A stretch of DNA of 44,217 nucleotides from CBDUVZ01 sp965370805 (GTDB lineage: Bacteria > Hydrothermota > Tepidihabitantia > Tepidihabitantales > Tepidihabitantaceae), in contig CBDUVZ010000011.1 in assembly GCA_965370805.1 (NCBI GenBank), positions 1-44,217 on the forward strand, given 5' to 3'. Position numbers and translations under genes: made by a program. The notes below the pieces were generated by a model. It saw nothing but the letters and a program-made list of their open reading frames with translations, was not told where the DNA came from and ran no database searches. Shown here piece after piece: positions 1-5,859 of the stretch. Positions within the stretch are counted from its first letter, which is position 1; each line of letters begins with the position of its first letter.

Positions 1-231
1 GCACCCGGCTCCGGGCGTTTGTGCACCATGAGACGAAACATGGGAAGCCGGTCGGCAGCGTTGAACGAAAGGATAAACAAGAAATGAAAACCATGCCCGG
101 TCCGTTGACGGGCATGTAATTGTAGCTGCAGCGTCCGGCTTCAAATTCAAACTGGGGCTTGTAGACAACGAAACAACGCGAACCCTTTGGCCCGGCGTTG
201 TGAATACGGTACTGTTCCGACTTTTAGTCAT
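1..231 (-). pseudogene. Edge-truncated hypothetical gene, possibly frameshifted near its start
   Basis: On the minus strand an AAGGAGGG ribosome-binding site (245-252) precedes an ATG at 231-229. The frame of that ATG stays open to the window edge but reads as low-quality sequence. The adjacent frame, open from a TAA just after the ATG, reads more like protein (for example FVVYKPQFEFEAG and YNYMPVNGPGMVF). Adding a single A to the AAAA run at about 222-225 would join the ATG to this better frame. Either a real frameshift, an assembly error in the homopolymer, or chance explains this. An 8-bp inverted repeat (92-99 and 109-116) lies inside. The gene would run off the left edge; I do not recognise a family. 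Bases 1-22 also resemble 2109-2130, which argues that part of this may be dispersed repeat rather than coding. Confidence 0.25.
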
Positions 232-310
232 AGCTTGCTTCACTCCCTCCTTAGGAGCACACTAAAGATACAGAAAAACCCGCCCCGCGTCAACCCCCAA
301 CCGCCGTTTC

Positions 311-339
311 TTGACAACAAGCCGGAATAGACCTATCGT
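311..339 (+). promoter_or_regulatory. Promoter-like site upstream of repeat copy 1
   Basis: TTGACA at 311-316, 17-nt spacer, TATCGT at 334-339. An ATG follows at 347, seven bases after the -10. The first half of the spacer ends in GCCGGAAT, as does the promoter-like site at 1361 upstream of repeat copy 2, so the promoter may be part of the repeated unit. Confidence 0.45.
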
Positions 340-346
340 TCTGCCA

Positions 347-442
347 ATGGAACCAGCAACACCCGGGCGCAAGAACAGCAATCCGCAATCATCAATCTAC
401 AATCTGAAATCCGGAACGCCTGTCCCCCGCCATGAAGATTGA
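347..442 (+). other. Possible leaderless mini-ORF (31 codons) in repeat unit 1
   Basis: ATG at 347 lies at the predicted transcription start of the 311-339 promoter and opens a 31-codon frame ending at TGA 440-442. It runs across the 7-nt array, and its last codons overlap the ATG of repeat copy 1 in another frame. The first bases (ATGGAACCAG) match those at 1396 (ATGGAATCAG) after the second promoter copy. No family is recognised and it may be non-coding. Confidence 0.2.
378..412. repeat. 7-nt-period array, five units
   Basis: Five consecutive heptamers of the form NCAATCN / GAAATCC in exact 7-nt register. See the heptamer finding for the family. Confidence 0.6.
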
Positions 443-505
443 CAAGCGAGACGGACAGATGAAGTTGGATGGATGGGTAGGGGATGAGCAATGAGCCCAC
501 GAGTG
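425..505 (+). repeat. ATGAAGATTGAC dispersed repeat, copy 1 of 4
   Basis: Core CCGCCATGAAGATTGAC followed by a variable stretch, then AAGTTGGATGG, GTAGGGGATGAG and GCAATG. Other copies lie at 1429-1510, 2176-2265 and 3544-3605. Here the ATG at 432 opens a 20-codon frame beginning MKIDKRDGQMKLDGW and ending at a TGA that overlaps the GCAATG at the repeat's end. Confidence 0.7.
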
Positions 506-510
506 ACCCC

Positions 511-539
511 TTGACGCCCCCTGCTGACCGCCTTACACT
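511..539 (+). promoter_or_regulatory. Promoter of the gene at 546 (predicted leaderless)
   Basis: TTGACG at 511-516, 17-nt spacer, TACACT at 534-539. The ATG at 546 is only six bases beyond the -10 box, so transcription should start at or next to the A of the start codon. No Shine-Dalgarno sequence precedes the ATG, which agrees with a leaderless message. Confidence 0.5.
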
Positions 540-545
540 AACTCC

Positions 546-1157
546 ATGAGGTTCAAGTTACTTGTCTTTGTACCCGTGCTGCTGGCGTGTGGCCTGCACG
601 CGGATGGCTACGACGGCTGGCACATGAGAGGCGTCCGTGTTCTCCTCAGTGACGGCTCCGTTGCAGAAGGCTGTGTGATCTGGCGGAGACCGGCCGTCCA
701 GAAAATGATGGGCGTCAAGAACCCGGTGTTCCCCACCAGCTTGACTAGGATGCCCAAGAGGGACGACATATCGCTTTATCCCGACTCCATAATCCGGGAG
801 GTCATGTATCCGGACAGCGGAATCAGAGTGGCCATCGCAGACCCGCAATCCCTCAGGGTTGCTGACGTACGAAGCATCGAAGCCCGTCCCAGTCCTCACG
901 ACGGATACTACTACGGAGGCATCGGCGGACCGCCGCGCGTCCTCCCCCGCTCCGCTGAACTGCTGCAGAAGGAACCCCTCGCCATGTGTGTCGGCTCGAC
1001 CGAGACGGCCAACATCTACTGGCTGAGCTACAACCGGTACGTCACCAAGGAAGACCTAGCACCGCTCTGCCGCGAGCCGCTCGTGAACTACATCGGACCA
1101 AGTGAATTGACCGAAAGAAACGGACTCATCTGCCTCCGCTTCTCATACGGCCTCTAG
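546..1157 (+). CDS. Exported hypothetical protein
   Basis: A 203-residue protein that I do not recognise. The N-terminus is a short basic stretch plus a hydrophobic segment (residues 3-18) ending in LLAC, a usable lipobox, so it is either a lipoprotein anchored at Cys15 or a protein released by signal peptidase I after LHADG. The mature part has no repeats or catalytic motif I can name. It includes a loop rich in Tyr and Gly (around residues 120-130) and prolines, typical of a periplasmic or surface protein. It stands alone between two repeat-rich gaps, with its own promoter whose -10 is six bases from the ATG. Coding is supported by the signal peptide and by a full-length uninterrupted frame; function unknown. 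Confidence 0.7.
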   Translation: MRFKLLVFVPVLLACGLHADGYDGWHMRGVRVLLSDGSVAEGCVIWRRPAVQKMMGVKNPVFPTSLTRMPKRDDISLYPDSIIREVMYPDSGIRVAIADPQSLRVADVRSIEARPSPHDGYYYGGIGGPPRVLPRSAELLQKEPLAMCVGSTETANIYWLSYNRYVTKEDLAPLCREPLVNYIGPSELTERNGLICLRFSYGL

Positions 1158-1301
1158 AACTAACGGGGGCTAATTAGGGACAGCCACCTATTTCTGCCGG
1201 GGAATTCCGGGGACATAATAAGAGACTATTGGCATTGGGAAATCAGTGACGCGACACTCTATCCGGGTCCAAGCGCCCACCCCTGACCGCCATCCAATTC
1301 C

Positions 1302-1329
1302 CGATTCCAGATTGGTGATTGCGGATTGC
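1302..1329. repeat. 7-nt-period array, four units (GATTNNN)
   Basis: Four heptamers CGATTCC, AGATTGG, TGATTGC, GGATTGC in exact register. The array and its flanks are closely matched at 4181-4208. Confidence 0.6.
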
Positions 1330-1360
1330 GGGGCAGGCGCAGACGGCAGCCGACCCGCCC

Positions 1361-1388
1361 TTGACATCCGGCCGGAATCGGATAGAAA
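1361..1388 (+). promoter_or_regulatory. Promoter-like site upstream of repeat copy 2
   Basis: TTGACA at 1361-1366, 16-nt spacer, TAGAAA at 1383-1388. The spacer shares GCCGGAAT at the same position as the site at 311. It probably drives the mini-ORF at 1396 and the YbjQ-family gene at 1546. Confidence 0.4.
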
Positions 1389-1395
1389 TTAGAAG

Positions 1396-1506
1396 ATGGA
1401 ATCAGACAGCCCCGCAACCCGATTCCCGTCCCCCGCCATGAAGATTGACGAGAAAGACGGCCAGGCGAAGTCGGATGGGGAGGAGTTAGGCAATGTGTCC
1501 CCATAA
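1396..1506 (+). CDS. Possible leaderless small ORF (36 codons) containing repeat copy 2
   Basis: The ATG at 1396 is seven bases after the -10 at 1383-1388. The frame starts MESDSPATRF, reads through the repeat's own ATG at 1438 in frame (MKIDEKDGQAKSDG), and stops at TAA 1504-1506, 39 bases before the next gene. It could be a leader peptide of that gene, a decayed gene, or chance. No family is recognised; the acidic, lysine-containing composition gives no clue to function. Confidence 0.25.
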   Translation: MESDSPATRFPSPAMKIDEKDGQAKSDGEELGNVSP

Positions 1507-1510
1507 CTCC
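1429..1510 (+). repeat. ATGAAGATTGAC dispersed repeat, copy 2 of 4
   Basis: CCCCGCCATGAAGATTGAC, then GACGGCCAGGCGAAGTCGG, GGAGGAGTTAG, GCAATG and CCCCATAACTCCCC. It shares the 3' tail CAATG(T)...CCCCATA with copy 3. Confidence 0.7.
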
Positions 1511-1545
1511 CCACTGGGCTCAGAATACTGAGATAAGGAGAAGCC

Positions 1546-2106
1546 ATGAAGATAGTTCGACTAATCGGCTCTTTGGCCTTCGTACTCGGGCTCTTCGTCA
1601 CGGTCTTTGCCGGGATGCCCTGGTATGTGTACCACGACCCGACCCTGCCCTGGTGGCTGAGGACCGCGGTCTTCTGCATTATCGGTGGCATCCTCCTGGT
1701 CCTGCTGACCGTGGCCGCGGAACAGAAGAAACGCAAGGCACCGGGAAAGAAATCCGCAACCGGTGAGTCCGGGCCTCGGGTGATGCTTCTGAATTCTTCG
1801 GAAGTCGCAGGCCGTGAAGTCACCGAGACCCTGGGGCTGGTCCGTGGTCACACCATCTTTGCCATCTGGCTTGGCAGGGACCTTTCCGCATTGGTGCGGC
1901 TGGTCATTGGCGGTGAGCTGATTGAGTACACCGAAATGATGGGGCGGGCCCGCGAAGTGGCTACCGGTCGGATGATAGCCCAGGCCGAGAAGCTGGGAGC
2001 TGACGCGATCACAAACATCCGCTTCATGACCACCAGTGTGATCGGCAGTGCGGCTGAGTTTCTGGCCTATGGCACGGCGGTCAAGCTCAGCAAGCCAGCC
2101 GTCTGA
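1546..2106 (+). CDS. Membrane-anchored YbjQ/UPF0145 family protein
   Basis: A 186-residue protein. Residues about 5-25 and 37-58 form two hydrophobic membrane segments. A basic linker (about 63-76) is followed by a roughly 105-residue YbjQ/UPF0145 domain, recognised from the pattern ...TLGLVRGHTIFA..., ...GELIEYTEMMGRAREVATGRM... and ...LGADAITNIRF.... That family forms pentameric rings; its biochemical role is not established. Family members are often soluble and about 105 residues, so the N-terminal membrane anchor is an addition that places the domain at the inner face of the membrane. The start is supported by AAGGAGA seven bases upstream. It may be transcribed from the promoter-like site at 1361. 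Family assignment is confident, function open. Confidence 0.85.
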   Translation: MKIVRLIGSLAFVLGLFVTVFAGMPWYVYHDPTLPWWLRTAVFCIIGGILLVLLTVAAEQKKRKAPGKKSATGESGPRVMLLNSSEVAGREVTETLGLVRGHTIFAIWLGRDLSALVRLVIGGELIEYTEMMGRAREVATGRMIAQAEKLGADAITNIRFMTTSVIGSAAEFLAYGTAVKLSKPAV

Positions 2107-2275
2107 CACGCGCCCGGCTCAGGCCGTTTGTCCATTGCCGGGGAGATTCGGAGTCCCGGTGACATAAGACTCATCTCCCCCCGCCGCCATGAAGATTGAC
2201 AAGCAACCCGACCGGACGAAGTCGGATGGATAGGAGATAGCAATGTACCCCCATAGCCCCCAGGAAAAGAGACGT
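2107..2275. repeat. ATGAAGATTGAC dispersed repeat, copy 3 of 4, and flanks
   Basis: Copy 3 spans 2176-2265: CCGCCGCCATGAAGATTGAC, GACGAAGTCGGATGG, ATAGGAGATAG, GCAATG, CCCCCATAGCCCCC. Its ATG opens only 14 codons. Bases 2136-2178 carry TTGCCGGGGAGATTCGG and GGTGACATAAGACTCAT, resembling 1196-1225, and 2109-2130 resembles the first 22 bases of the window. Confidence 0.65.
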
Positions 2276-3541
2276 ATGAACTCCCGCACCATTGCGATTC
2301 TGACGGGCGTGCTCCTCCTTGTGCCCGCAGCTTACGCCGGTGCCGAGGCGGATTCTCTCAAGCAGCAAGCCGTTGAGGCATACAAAGCCGGGAAATACCC
2401 GGCCGCAGTTTCGCTGATGCAGCAAGCGGTTGCCGAGAGCCCTGACGACGCCGAAGCCCATTTCCGGCTGGGTTGGTATCTGCACTACCTGAGTTATGAT
2501 TCGCGGCCCCTGAGCGGATTCAGCCTTGAGACATCAAACCGGATACTGTCCCATCTGGCGCGAGCGGTTGAGCTTGACCCGGGCCTGGGCAATGCCCGGT
2601 ATTTCATTGGTGCCGAGTATGGAGTCCGGGCGCGCGAAGCGCTGCGGACCGGTGACATCGAGAAGGCTGAGGCCGAGTTCCGGGCCGGCCGCAGCAAGGG
2701 CGGTTTCCCGGACTGGATGATTGAGTATGGCCGGAATGTACTCAAGGCCTGCAAACAGAACGCCATCCTGTTCACGGGTGGAGACGCGGAGACCAACCCG
2801 ATTGAGTATCTGCAACTGGTTGAAGGATACCGGTGCGATGTCACGGTTGTTCCGATGGCGCTGCTCGACGTGCCGTGGTTCGCCCAACTGTTGCGGGATG
2901 GGCTTGAGCACGCGGTTGTCCCGGCCCCGATAAGCTGGAACGACGCCCAGTTGGCCTCGATGCGGCCCTACAAGTGGCAGGCATGCACGCTGCAGGTGCC
3001 GAGAGGTTCGGACGAGTCGTCAGCCGGAGCCGTGATGTCGTGGTACGTCGAGCCTGACCTTTCCACCGGCAAGAAGACCTTGCTGAGCGCGGGCCGGGCC
3101 TTGCTCGTTGACATCATCGAAACGAACGCCTGGCTCAGACCGGTATGCTTCAGTCTCGGGATTCCAGTACCGCAACTGGCCGGGCTCAAGCCGCACCTGC
3201 GGCTCTGCGGTCTGGCGTACGAACTGCCGCCCACGAAAGCCCCTGACCCGGACACCAGACTCATCGAGGACGTCCTGCTTGACCCGGAGTCGTATCAGGA
3301 CCTGACCGACCTGAAGGAGCACGACATGCCACGAGCATCCGGGGTTCTCTTGAATTACCATTCGGTCCTGCTTCAGCTTGCGGCCTGGCACGCGAAGTCC
3401 GGGGACCCGGACAAAGCTCGGGATGTGCTGGACCGGAGGGCACAATTGCTGCCCGGCGATCTCCTGCCGATTCCCGAGCCGATGAAGAAAATGGCGGACG
3501 GCCTGCGCGCGACACTGAAAGGCACAGATGGTGAGCACTGA
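2276..3541 (+). CDS. Exported TPR protein related to the C-terminal part of DUF2723-type proteins
   Basis: A 421-residue secreted protein. I chose the ATG at 2276 rather than an in-frame ATG at 2243 because it begins directly with a signal peptide (MNSRTIAILTGVLLLVPAAYAG) and has GGAAAAGAG just upstream; the earlier ATG belongs to a dispersed repeat. Residues about 25-135 hold TPR-like helical repeats (AEAHFRLGWYLHYL, NARYFIGAEYGVRA). Residues about 160-220 read LFTGGDAETNPIEYLQLVEGYRCDVTVVP..LLD.PWF, the pattern seen at the C-terminus of DUF2723 (GT117-like) membrane proteins, here without the membrane part. A last TPR-like helix pair is at about 370-400. Probably periplasmic; substrate unknown. 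No operon partner. Confidence 0.75.
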   Translation: MNSRTIAILTGVLLLVPAAYAGAEADSLKQQAVEAYKAGKYPAAVSLMQQAVAESPDDAEAHFRLGWYLHYLSYDSRPLSGFSLETSNRILSHLARAVELDPGLGNARYFIGAEYGVRAREALRTGDIEKAEAEFRAGRSKGGFPDWMIEYGRNVLKACKQNAILFTGGDAETNPIEYLQLVEGYRCDVTVVPMALLDVPWFAQLLRDGLEHAVVPAPISWNDAQLASMRPYKWQACTLQVPRGSDESSAGAVMSWYVEPDLSTGKKTLLSAGRALLVDIIETNAWLRPVCFSLGIPVPQLAGLKPHLRLCGLAYELPPTKAPDPDTRLIEDVLLDPESYQDLTDLKEHDMPRASGVLLNYHSVLLQLAAWHAKSGDPDKARDVLDRRAQLLPGDLLPIPEPMKKMADGLRATLKGTDGEH

Positions 3542-3543
3542 TG

Positions 3544-3605
3544 GTGCCCGCCGCCATGAAGATTGACAGGAAAAGCAGACGAAGCCGGATGGGTAGGGCT
3601 TCACT
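3544..3605 (+). repeat. ATGAAGATTGAC dispersed repeat, copy 4 of 4 (shortened)
   Basis: GCCCGCCGCCATGAAGATTGAC, then AGACGAAGCCGGATGGGTAGGG. The GCAATG tail seen in copies 1-3 is missing. It starts two bases after the stop of the TPR gene. Confidence 0.65.
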
Positions 3606-3661
3606 GGAATCGGAAATGCGTAAGAAGAACAACATCCTCAGTTTCCCAAAGGAGTAAAGGC

Positions 3662-4144
3662 ATGACAAACGAAAACCTGATGACCTATTGCGGAAGCCAC
3701 TGCGGAACCTGTGCGCGGTCTACCGGGTTCACGGCGTTCAGAGAAGCCGCATCGCTGCTGGCTGAACTCACCGACGCGCACGGGTTCCACCACTGGATGC
3801 CCGAAGCGGTGAAGGATTTCGACTATGCCGAATTCCGCAAAGGCCTGACCTTCTTCGCGGACCCGGAATCGTGGCTTGTCTGCAGGAACGGTTGTCGCGC
3901 CGGCAAAGGCGGTCCTCCTTCCTGCGTGCGCGAGTGCTGCCGGGAACACGGCGTGGACGTCTGCTTCGACTGCCCGGATTTTCCGTGCGAGAAAGCACGA
4001 GCTTTCGACGGCATTGAAGACCGGACCAGGGAGTACAAGCAACTGGGCAGAAAGGAGTGGCTGCGCCGTCTTGAGGAAAAGGCATCCCATGGGTTCGAAG
4101 CACACACCGGGAAGTACTACCAGGTGAAGGTCAAACAGGACTGA
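3662..4144 (+). CDS. DUF3795 cysteine-rich protein
   Basis: A 160-residue cytoplasmic protein with many cysteines. The N-terminal MTYCGSHCGTCA (Cys10, Cys14, Cys17) and the central cluster LVCRNGCRAG...SCVRECC...VCFDCPDFPC match the DUF3795 family, which is thought to bind metal or an iron-sulfur cluster through these cysteines; function is not known. The start at 3662 was chosen because AAAGGAGTAAAGG lies immediately upstream and because the family begins with the Y-C-G motif; an in-frame ATG at 3563 lies inside repeat copy 4 and is unlikely. The C-terminus (residues 125-160) is a charged helix. Stand-alone gene. Family confident, role unknown. Confidence 0.85.
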   Translation: MTNENLMTYCGSHCGTCARSTGFTAFREAASLLAELTDAHGFHHWMPEAVKDFDYAEFRKGLTFFADPESWLVCRNGCRAGKGGPPSCVRECCREHGVDVCFDCPDFPCEKARAFDGIEDRTREYKQLGRKEWLRRLEEKASHGFEAHTGKYYQVKVKQD

Positions 4145-4283
4145 ACGGCTACCGATTTCCGCCCGCCGTTGACCGCCCTCCGATTCCGGATTGCAGATTA
4201 GTGATTGCGGGACAGGCGCTGTCCGCCGCCGGTAGTTGCAGACGGTCGTTTCCTGCTGTATGCTTGGCCACGGAGGTCAAACC
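4145..4283. repeat. 7-nt-period array and shared 60-bp segment upstream of hicB
   Basis: Heptamers CGATTCC, GGATTGC, AGATTAG, TGATTGC at 4181-4208. The segment from TTGACCGCC (4169) to GGGACAGGCGC (4218) matches 1283-1340. No gene seen. Confidence 0.55.
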
Positions 4284-4490
4284 ATGAAGTTCTTGATAAC
4301 TATTCACCGGGATGAGGATGGAATGTACATCGCCGAATGCCCCTCGATTCCCGGATGCGTAAGCCAGGGCAAGACCGAGGAACTGGCTGAGCAGAACGTC
4401 CGCGAGGCCATCAGTGAATGCCTCGAAGTACGCGCCGAAAAGGGAATGCCCCTGACGGTCACGACCCGCCAGATTGAAGTCCCAGCCTGA
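4284..4490 (+). CDS. hicB: HicB-type antitoxin
   Basis: A 68-residue protein with the HicB partial RNase-H-like fold signature: MKFLITIHRDEDGMYIAECPSIPGCVSQGKTEELAEQNVREAI. In HicAB systems HicB binds and neutralises the HicA mRNA interferase and often represses the operon; short versions such as this one lack the C-terminal DNA-binding helix domain seen in longer HicB proteins. The start at 4284 is supported by CGGAGGTCA eight bases upstream; an in-frame ATG at 4260 would add an unlikely extension. The TGA stop overlaps the ATG of the downstream hicA remnant (TGATG), the usual coupled arrangement. Because hicA carries a nonsense codon, this antitoxin is probably an orphan. Confidence 0.85.
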   Translation: MKFLITIHRDEDGMYIAECPSIPGCVSQGKTEELAEQNVREAISECLEVRAEKGMPLTVTTRQIEVPA

Positions 4491-4717
4491 TGGCGCCGAT
4501 TCCACTTCTCAGGCCCTGACAAGTCGTTCGGGCCTTTGAACGGCTCGGCTGGGATGTAGCCCGCCAGCGTGGAAGCCACATCATCATGACCAGGCAAGGA
4601 CATATCGCTACTCTGTCAATCCCGAAACACACGCAGGTCGCCCGAGGTACACTCCGTGCCCTCATCGCCCGAGCCGGTGTCACGATTGAGGAATTCGCAG
4701 GCGCAGCAGACAGATAG
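4490..4717 (+). pseudogene. hicA: hicA toxin with an in-frame TGA at codon 10
   Basis: From the ATG at 4490 (overlapping the hicB stop) the frame reads MAPIPLLRP, then TGA at 4517-4519, then continues without interruption to TAG 4715-4717 as QVVRAFERLGWDV...RQRGSHIIMTR...HTQVARGTLRALIARAGVTIEEF. This is a clear HicA: the catalytic-histidine motif GSH and the terminal GTLRALIARAGV helix are present. The stop stands where relatives have a residue between the first strand and helix 1 (a CGA to TGA change would explain it). The first ATG downstream (4586) lies beyond the GSH motif, so a reinitiated product would lack the catalytic histidine. TGA is a normal stop elsewhere in the window, so recoding is unlikely; a sequencing error remains possible. 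Confidence 0.85.
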
Positions 4718-5161
4718 CGGCAATCCACCCTTCCCGATTCCGGATTGCAGACCATCAGGGAATGGCGAATGGCGAATTGCGAATGGCGAATGAAACGAGG
4801 AGGGTTGCCGCAGTCGCTTCGCTCCTTCGCAATGACAACTCTCCTCTTTGTGCCCTTCGTGTCTTCGTGGTAAGACTCCGGTCCTCAGCCTTGGTGCACT
4901 TGGCGTCCTTGGCGGTTGCTTCCTCCTTCCGTCTTTGGACTGCGGCAGCAGAGCTGCCGCTTTGGTTCTCCGTAGCGTCGTTTCGGGAAAGGAAAAGCGG
5001 GAGCTTCGCGCCCGCACTCCATATCCTGCGCTCTTGGCGGTTTTCCTCCCTTTCCGGTCCGCTGTCCGCCGGCCGCAGCCGATTCTACGGCTTGTATTCG
5101 AATTCGAGGTGGAGTCTAAGTTGCTCGCCTTTGAGTTCGGGCGCGGGTCTCAGTAGTCCAA
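4718..5161. repeat. Mosaic of dispersed repeats (no gene)
   Basis: This 444-bp gap is a patchwork. It holds heptamers (4735-4748, and five GAATGGC-type units at 4760-4794). The stretch 4802-4842 (GCAGTCGCTTCGCTCCTTCGCAATGACA) is split from a repeat known in many bacteria whose other strand encodes a HCERSEA-like peptide. Nonamers CTTTGTGCC, CTTCGTGTC (4846-4872) and CTTGGTGCA, CTTGGCGTC, CTTGGCGGT (4890-4916) follow. Next come a palindromic CGGCAGCAGAGCTGCCG, then CTTCGCGCCCGCACTCC and CTCTTGGCGGTT, which are repeated in inverse orientation at 21735-21800. The gap ends with a 78-bp copy of the 3' end of the tolA gene (5068-5145). Confidence 0.6.
5068..5145 (-). pseudogene. Duplicated 3' tail of the tolA/TonB-like gene
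   Basis: Bases 5068-5145 match 6023-6100 with only a handful of mismatches. The match covers the last 19 codons of the tolA-like gene (P-[EF]-KGEQLRLHLEFEYKP-stop) and continues about 16 bp past the stop codon, so it is a DNA-level duplication and not convergent coding. Nothing of the remaining tolA gene is present upstream of it on the minus strand. Confidence 0.75.
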
Positions 5162-5512
5162 TCAGGTGTCCTTGAGCTTGTCCAGCATCTCTGCAATCAG
5201 GGGTTGGGTTTCGGGCAGGTTCCTTGTGACGATCTCCCAGACAATGGTCAGGTCGATTCCGAAGTACTCGTGGACCACGATATTCCTCAAGCCAATCATT
5301 CGCTTCCAGGGGATGTCGGGATAACTACGCCGTGTCTCTTCCGGGATGTTCCTTGAGGCTTCGCCGACAATCTCGAGGTTCCTGACAACCGCGTCCACTA
5401 CCAGAGTCTTGCCGGCAAAGGAATCATAGCCGAGACCCCTGACGTAGCACTCGATTTTCCCCGTAGCCTCCAGGATATCCTCAGCGTACATCACTGGTGA
5501 CCTGTTTTTCAT
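5162..5512 (-). CDS. hepT: HepT-like HEPN toxin
   Basis: A 116-residue helical HEPN (DUF86) protein. HEPN toxins of this group are RNases; the partner MntA silences them by attaching AMP to a tyrosine next to the catalytic motif. The motif RX4HXY is complete: Arg76-NIVV-His81-Glu-Tyr83 in GLRNIVVHEYFGID. The N-terminal helix region (AEDILEATGKI) and VVRNLEIVGEASRNI are typical of the family. The start at 5512 was chosen because it overlaps the mntA stop by four bases (ATGA), giving translational coupling, and the residue count then fits the family (about 110-120). The upstream in-frame extension overlaps mntA and is not real. Encoded after its antitoxin on the same minus-strand transcript. 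Appears intact. Confidence 0.9.
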   Translation of the reverse strand: MKNRSPVMYAEDILEATGKIECYVRGLGYDSFAGKTLVVDAVVRNLEIVGEASRNIPEETRRSYPDIPWKRMIGLRNIVVHEYFGIDLTIVWEIVTRNLPETQPLIAEMLDKLKDT

Positions 5513-5793
5513 GCGTAGACTGTCTCGCTCAGAATCGCGTCTTTCAATCGGGGCTTGAGAGCCCGCACGGTAACCAGGTCCACTCTTCTCCCGAGAATCC
5601 CTTCCAGAAACTCCTTGAGGTCGACGAACTCCCATCCAATCGGACCGGAGAACTCAACCAGGATATCTACGTCACTCCCCTCGGATTCTTCTCCCCTCGC
5701 ACAGGAACCGAAGACTCCTATCGTCTTCACTTTGAACTTCCGGGCGAGCACCGGCTTGTATTCGCTGAGCGTTTCCGCCAGTTGTTGTCGCAT
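5509..5793 (-). CDS. mntA: MntA-like minimal nucleotidyltransferase antitoxin
   Basis: A 94-residue minimal nucleotidyltransferase. The motif G-V-F-G-S-C-A-R-G-E-E-S-E-G-S-D-V-D (residues 27-43) carries Gly29-Ser30 and the two metal-binding aspartates Asp41 and Asp43; a third acidic residue is likely Asp in RRVDLV (about residue 73). In HepT/MntA pairs this enzyme uses ATP to AMPylate the toxin's tyrosine. The start region reads AAAGGACAGCAATGTGATG: an ATG immediately followed by TGA overlaps the GTG (5796) and ATG (5793) of the real frame. I chose 5793. It is followed by hepT with an ATGA overlap, and has its own promoter at 5832-5859. Confidence 0.88.
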   Translation of the reverse strand: MRQQLAETLSEYKPVLARKFKVKTIGVFGSCARGEESEGSDVDILVEFSGPIGWEFVDLKEFLEGILGRRVDLVTVRALKPRLKDAILSETVYA

Positions 5794-5831
5794 CACATTG
5801 CTGTCCTTTCAGTCCGCCGTCGGGCAGGACT

Positions 5832-5859
5832 AGACTAAGCCGCCCTGCACCCCTGTCAA
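5832..5859 (-). promoter_or_regulatory. Promoter of mntA-hepT
   Basis: Minus strand: TTGACA (5859-5854), 16-nt spacer, TAGTCT (5837-5832). The predicted start of transcription is near 5825, about 30 bases before mntA. Confidence 0.6.

Larger units (their letters stand above)
232..545. other. Intergenic region with promoters, a 7-nt array and repeat copy 1
   Basis: This 314-bp gap holds no conventional gene. It contains a plus-strand promoter-like site (311-339), a short possible leaderless ORF (347-442), a five-unit 7-nt-period array (378-412), copy 1 of the ATGAAGATTGAC repeat (425-505), and the promoter of the next gene (511-539). Confidence 0.6.
1158..1545. other. Repeat-rich intergenic region
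   Basis: This 388-bp gap holds no conventional gene. It contains AATTAGGGACAGCCACCT and GGGGACATAATAAGAG (about 1170-1225), sequences of the kind found around REP/RAYT-type elements, with a related stretch at 2136-2178. A four-unit 7-nt array (1302-1329), a promoter-like site (1361-1388), a mini-ORF (1396-1506) and copy 2 of the ATGAAGATTGAC repeat follow. About 60 bp around 1283-1340 (TGACCGCC ... GATTGCGGGGCAGGCGC) is also matched at 4170-4220. Confidence 0.6.

Noticed and set aside
4517..4519. Recoding of TGA as a sense codon or selenocysteine in hicA
   Set aside because: TGA ends many intact genes here (for example at 3541, 4144, 4490, 43524), no selenocysteine element is apparent, and HicA has no selenocysteine at this place.
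4762..5175. A 137-codon plus-strand frame in the repeat patchwork
   Set aside because: It reads straight through heptamers, nonamers and the inverted tolA tail; no part is protein-like.
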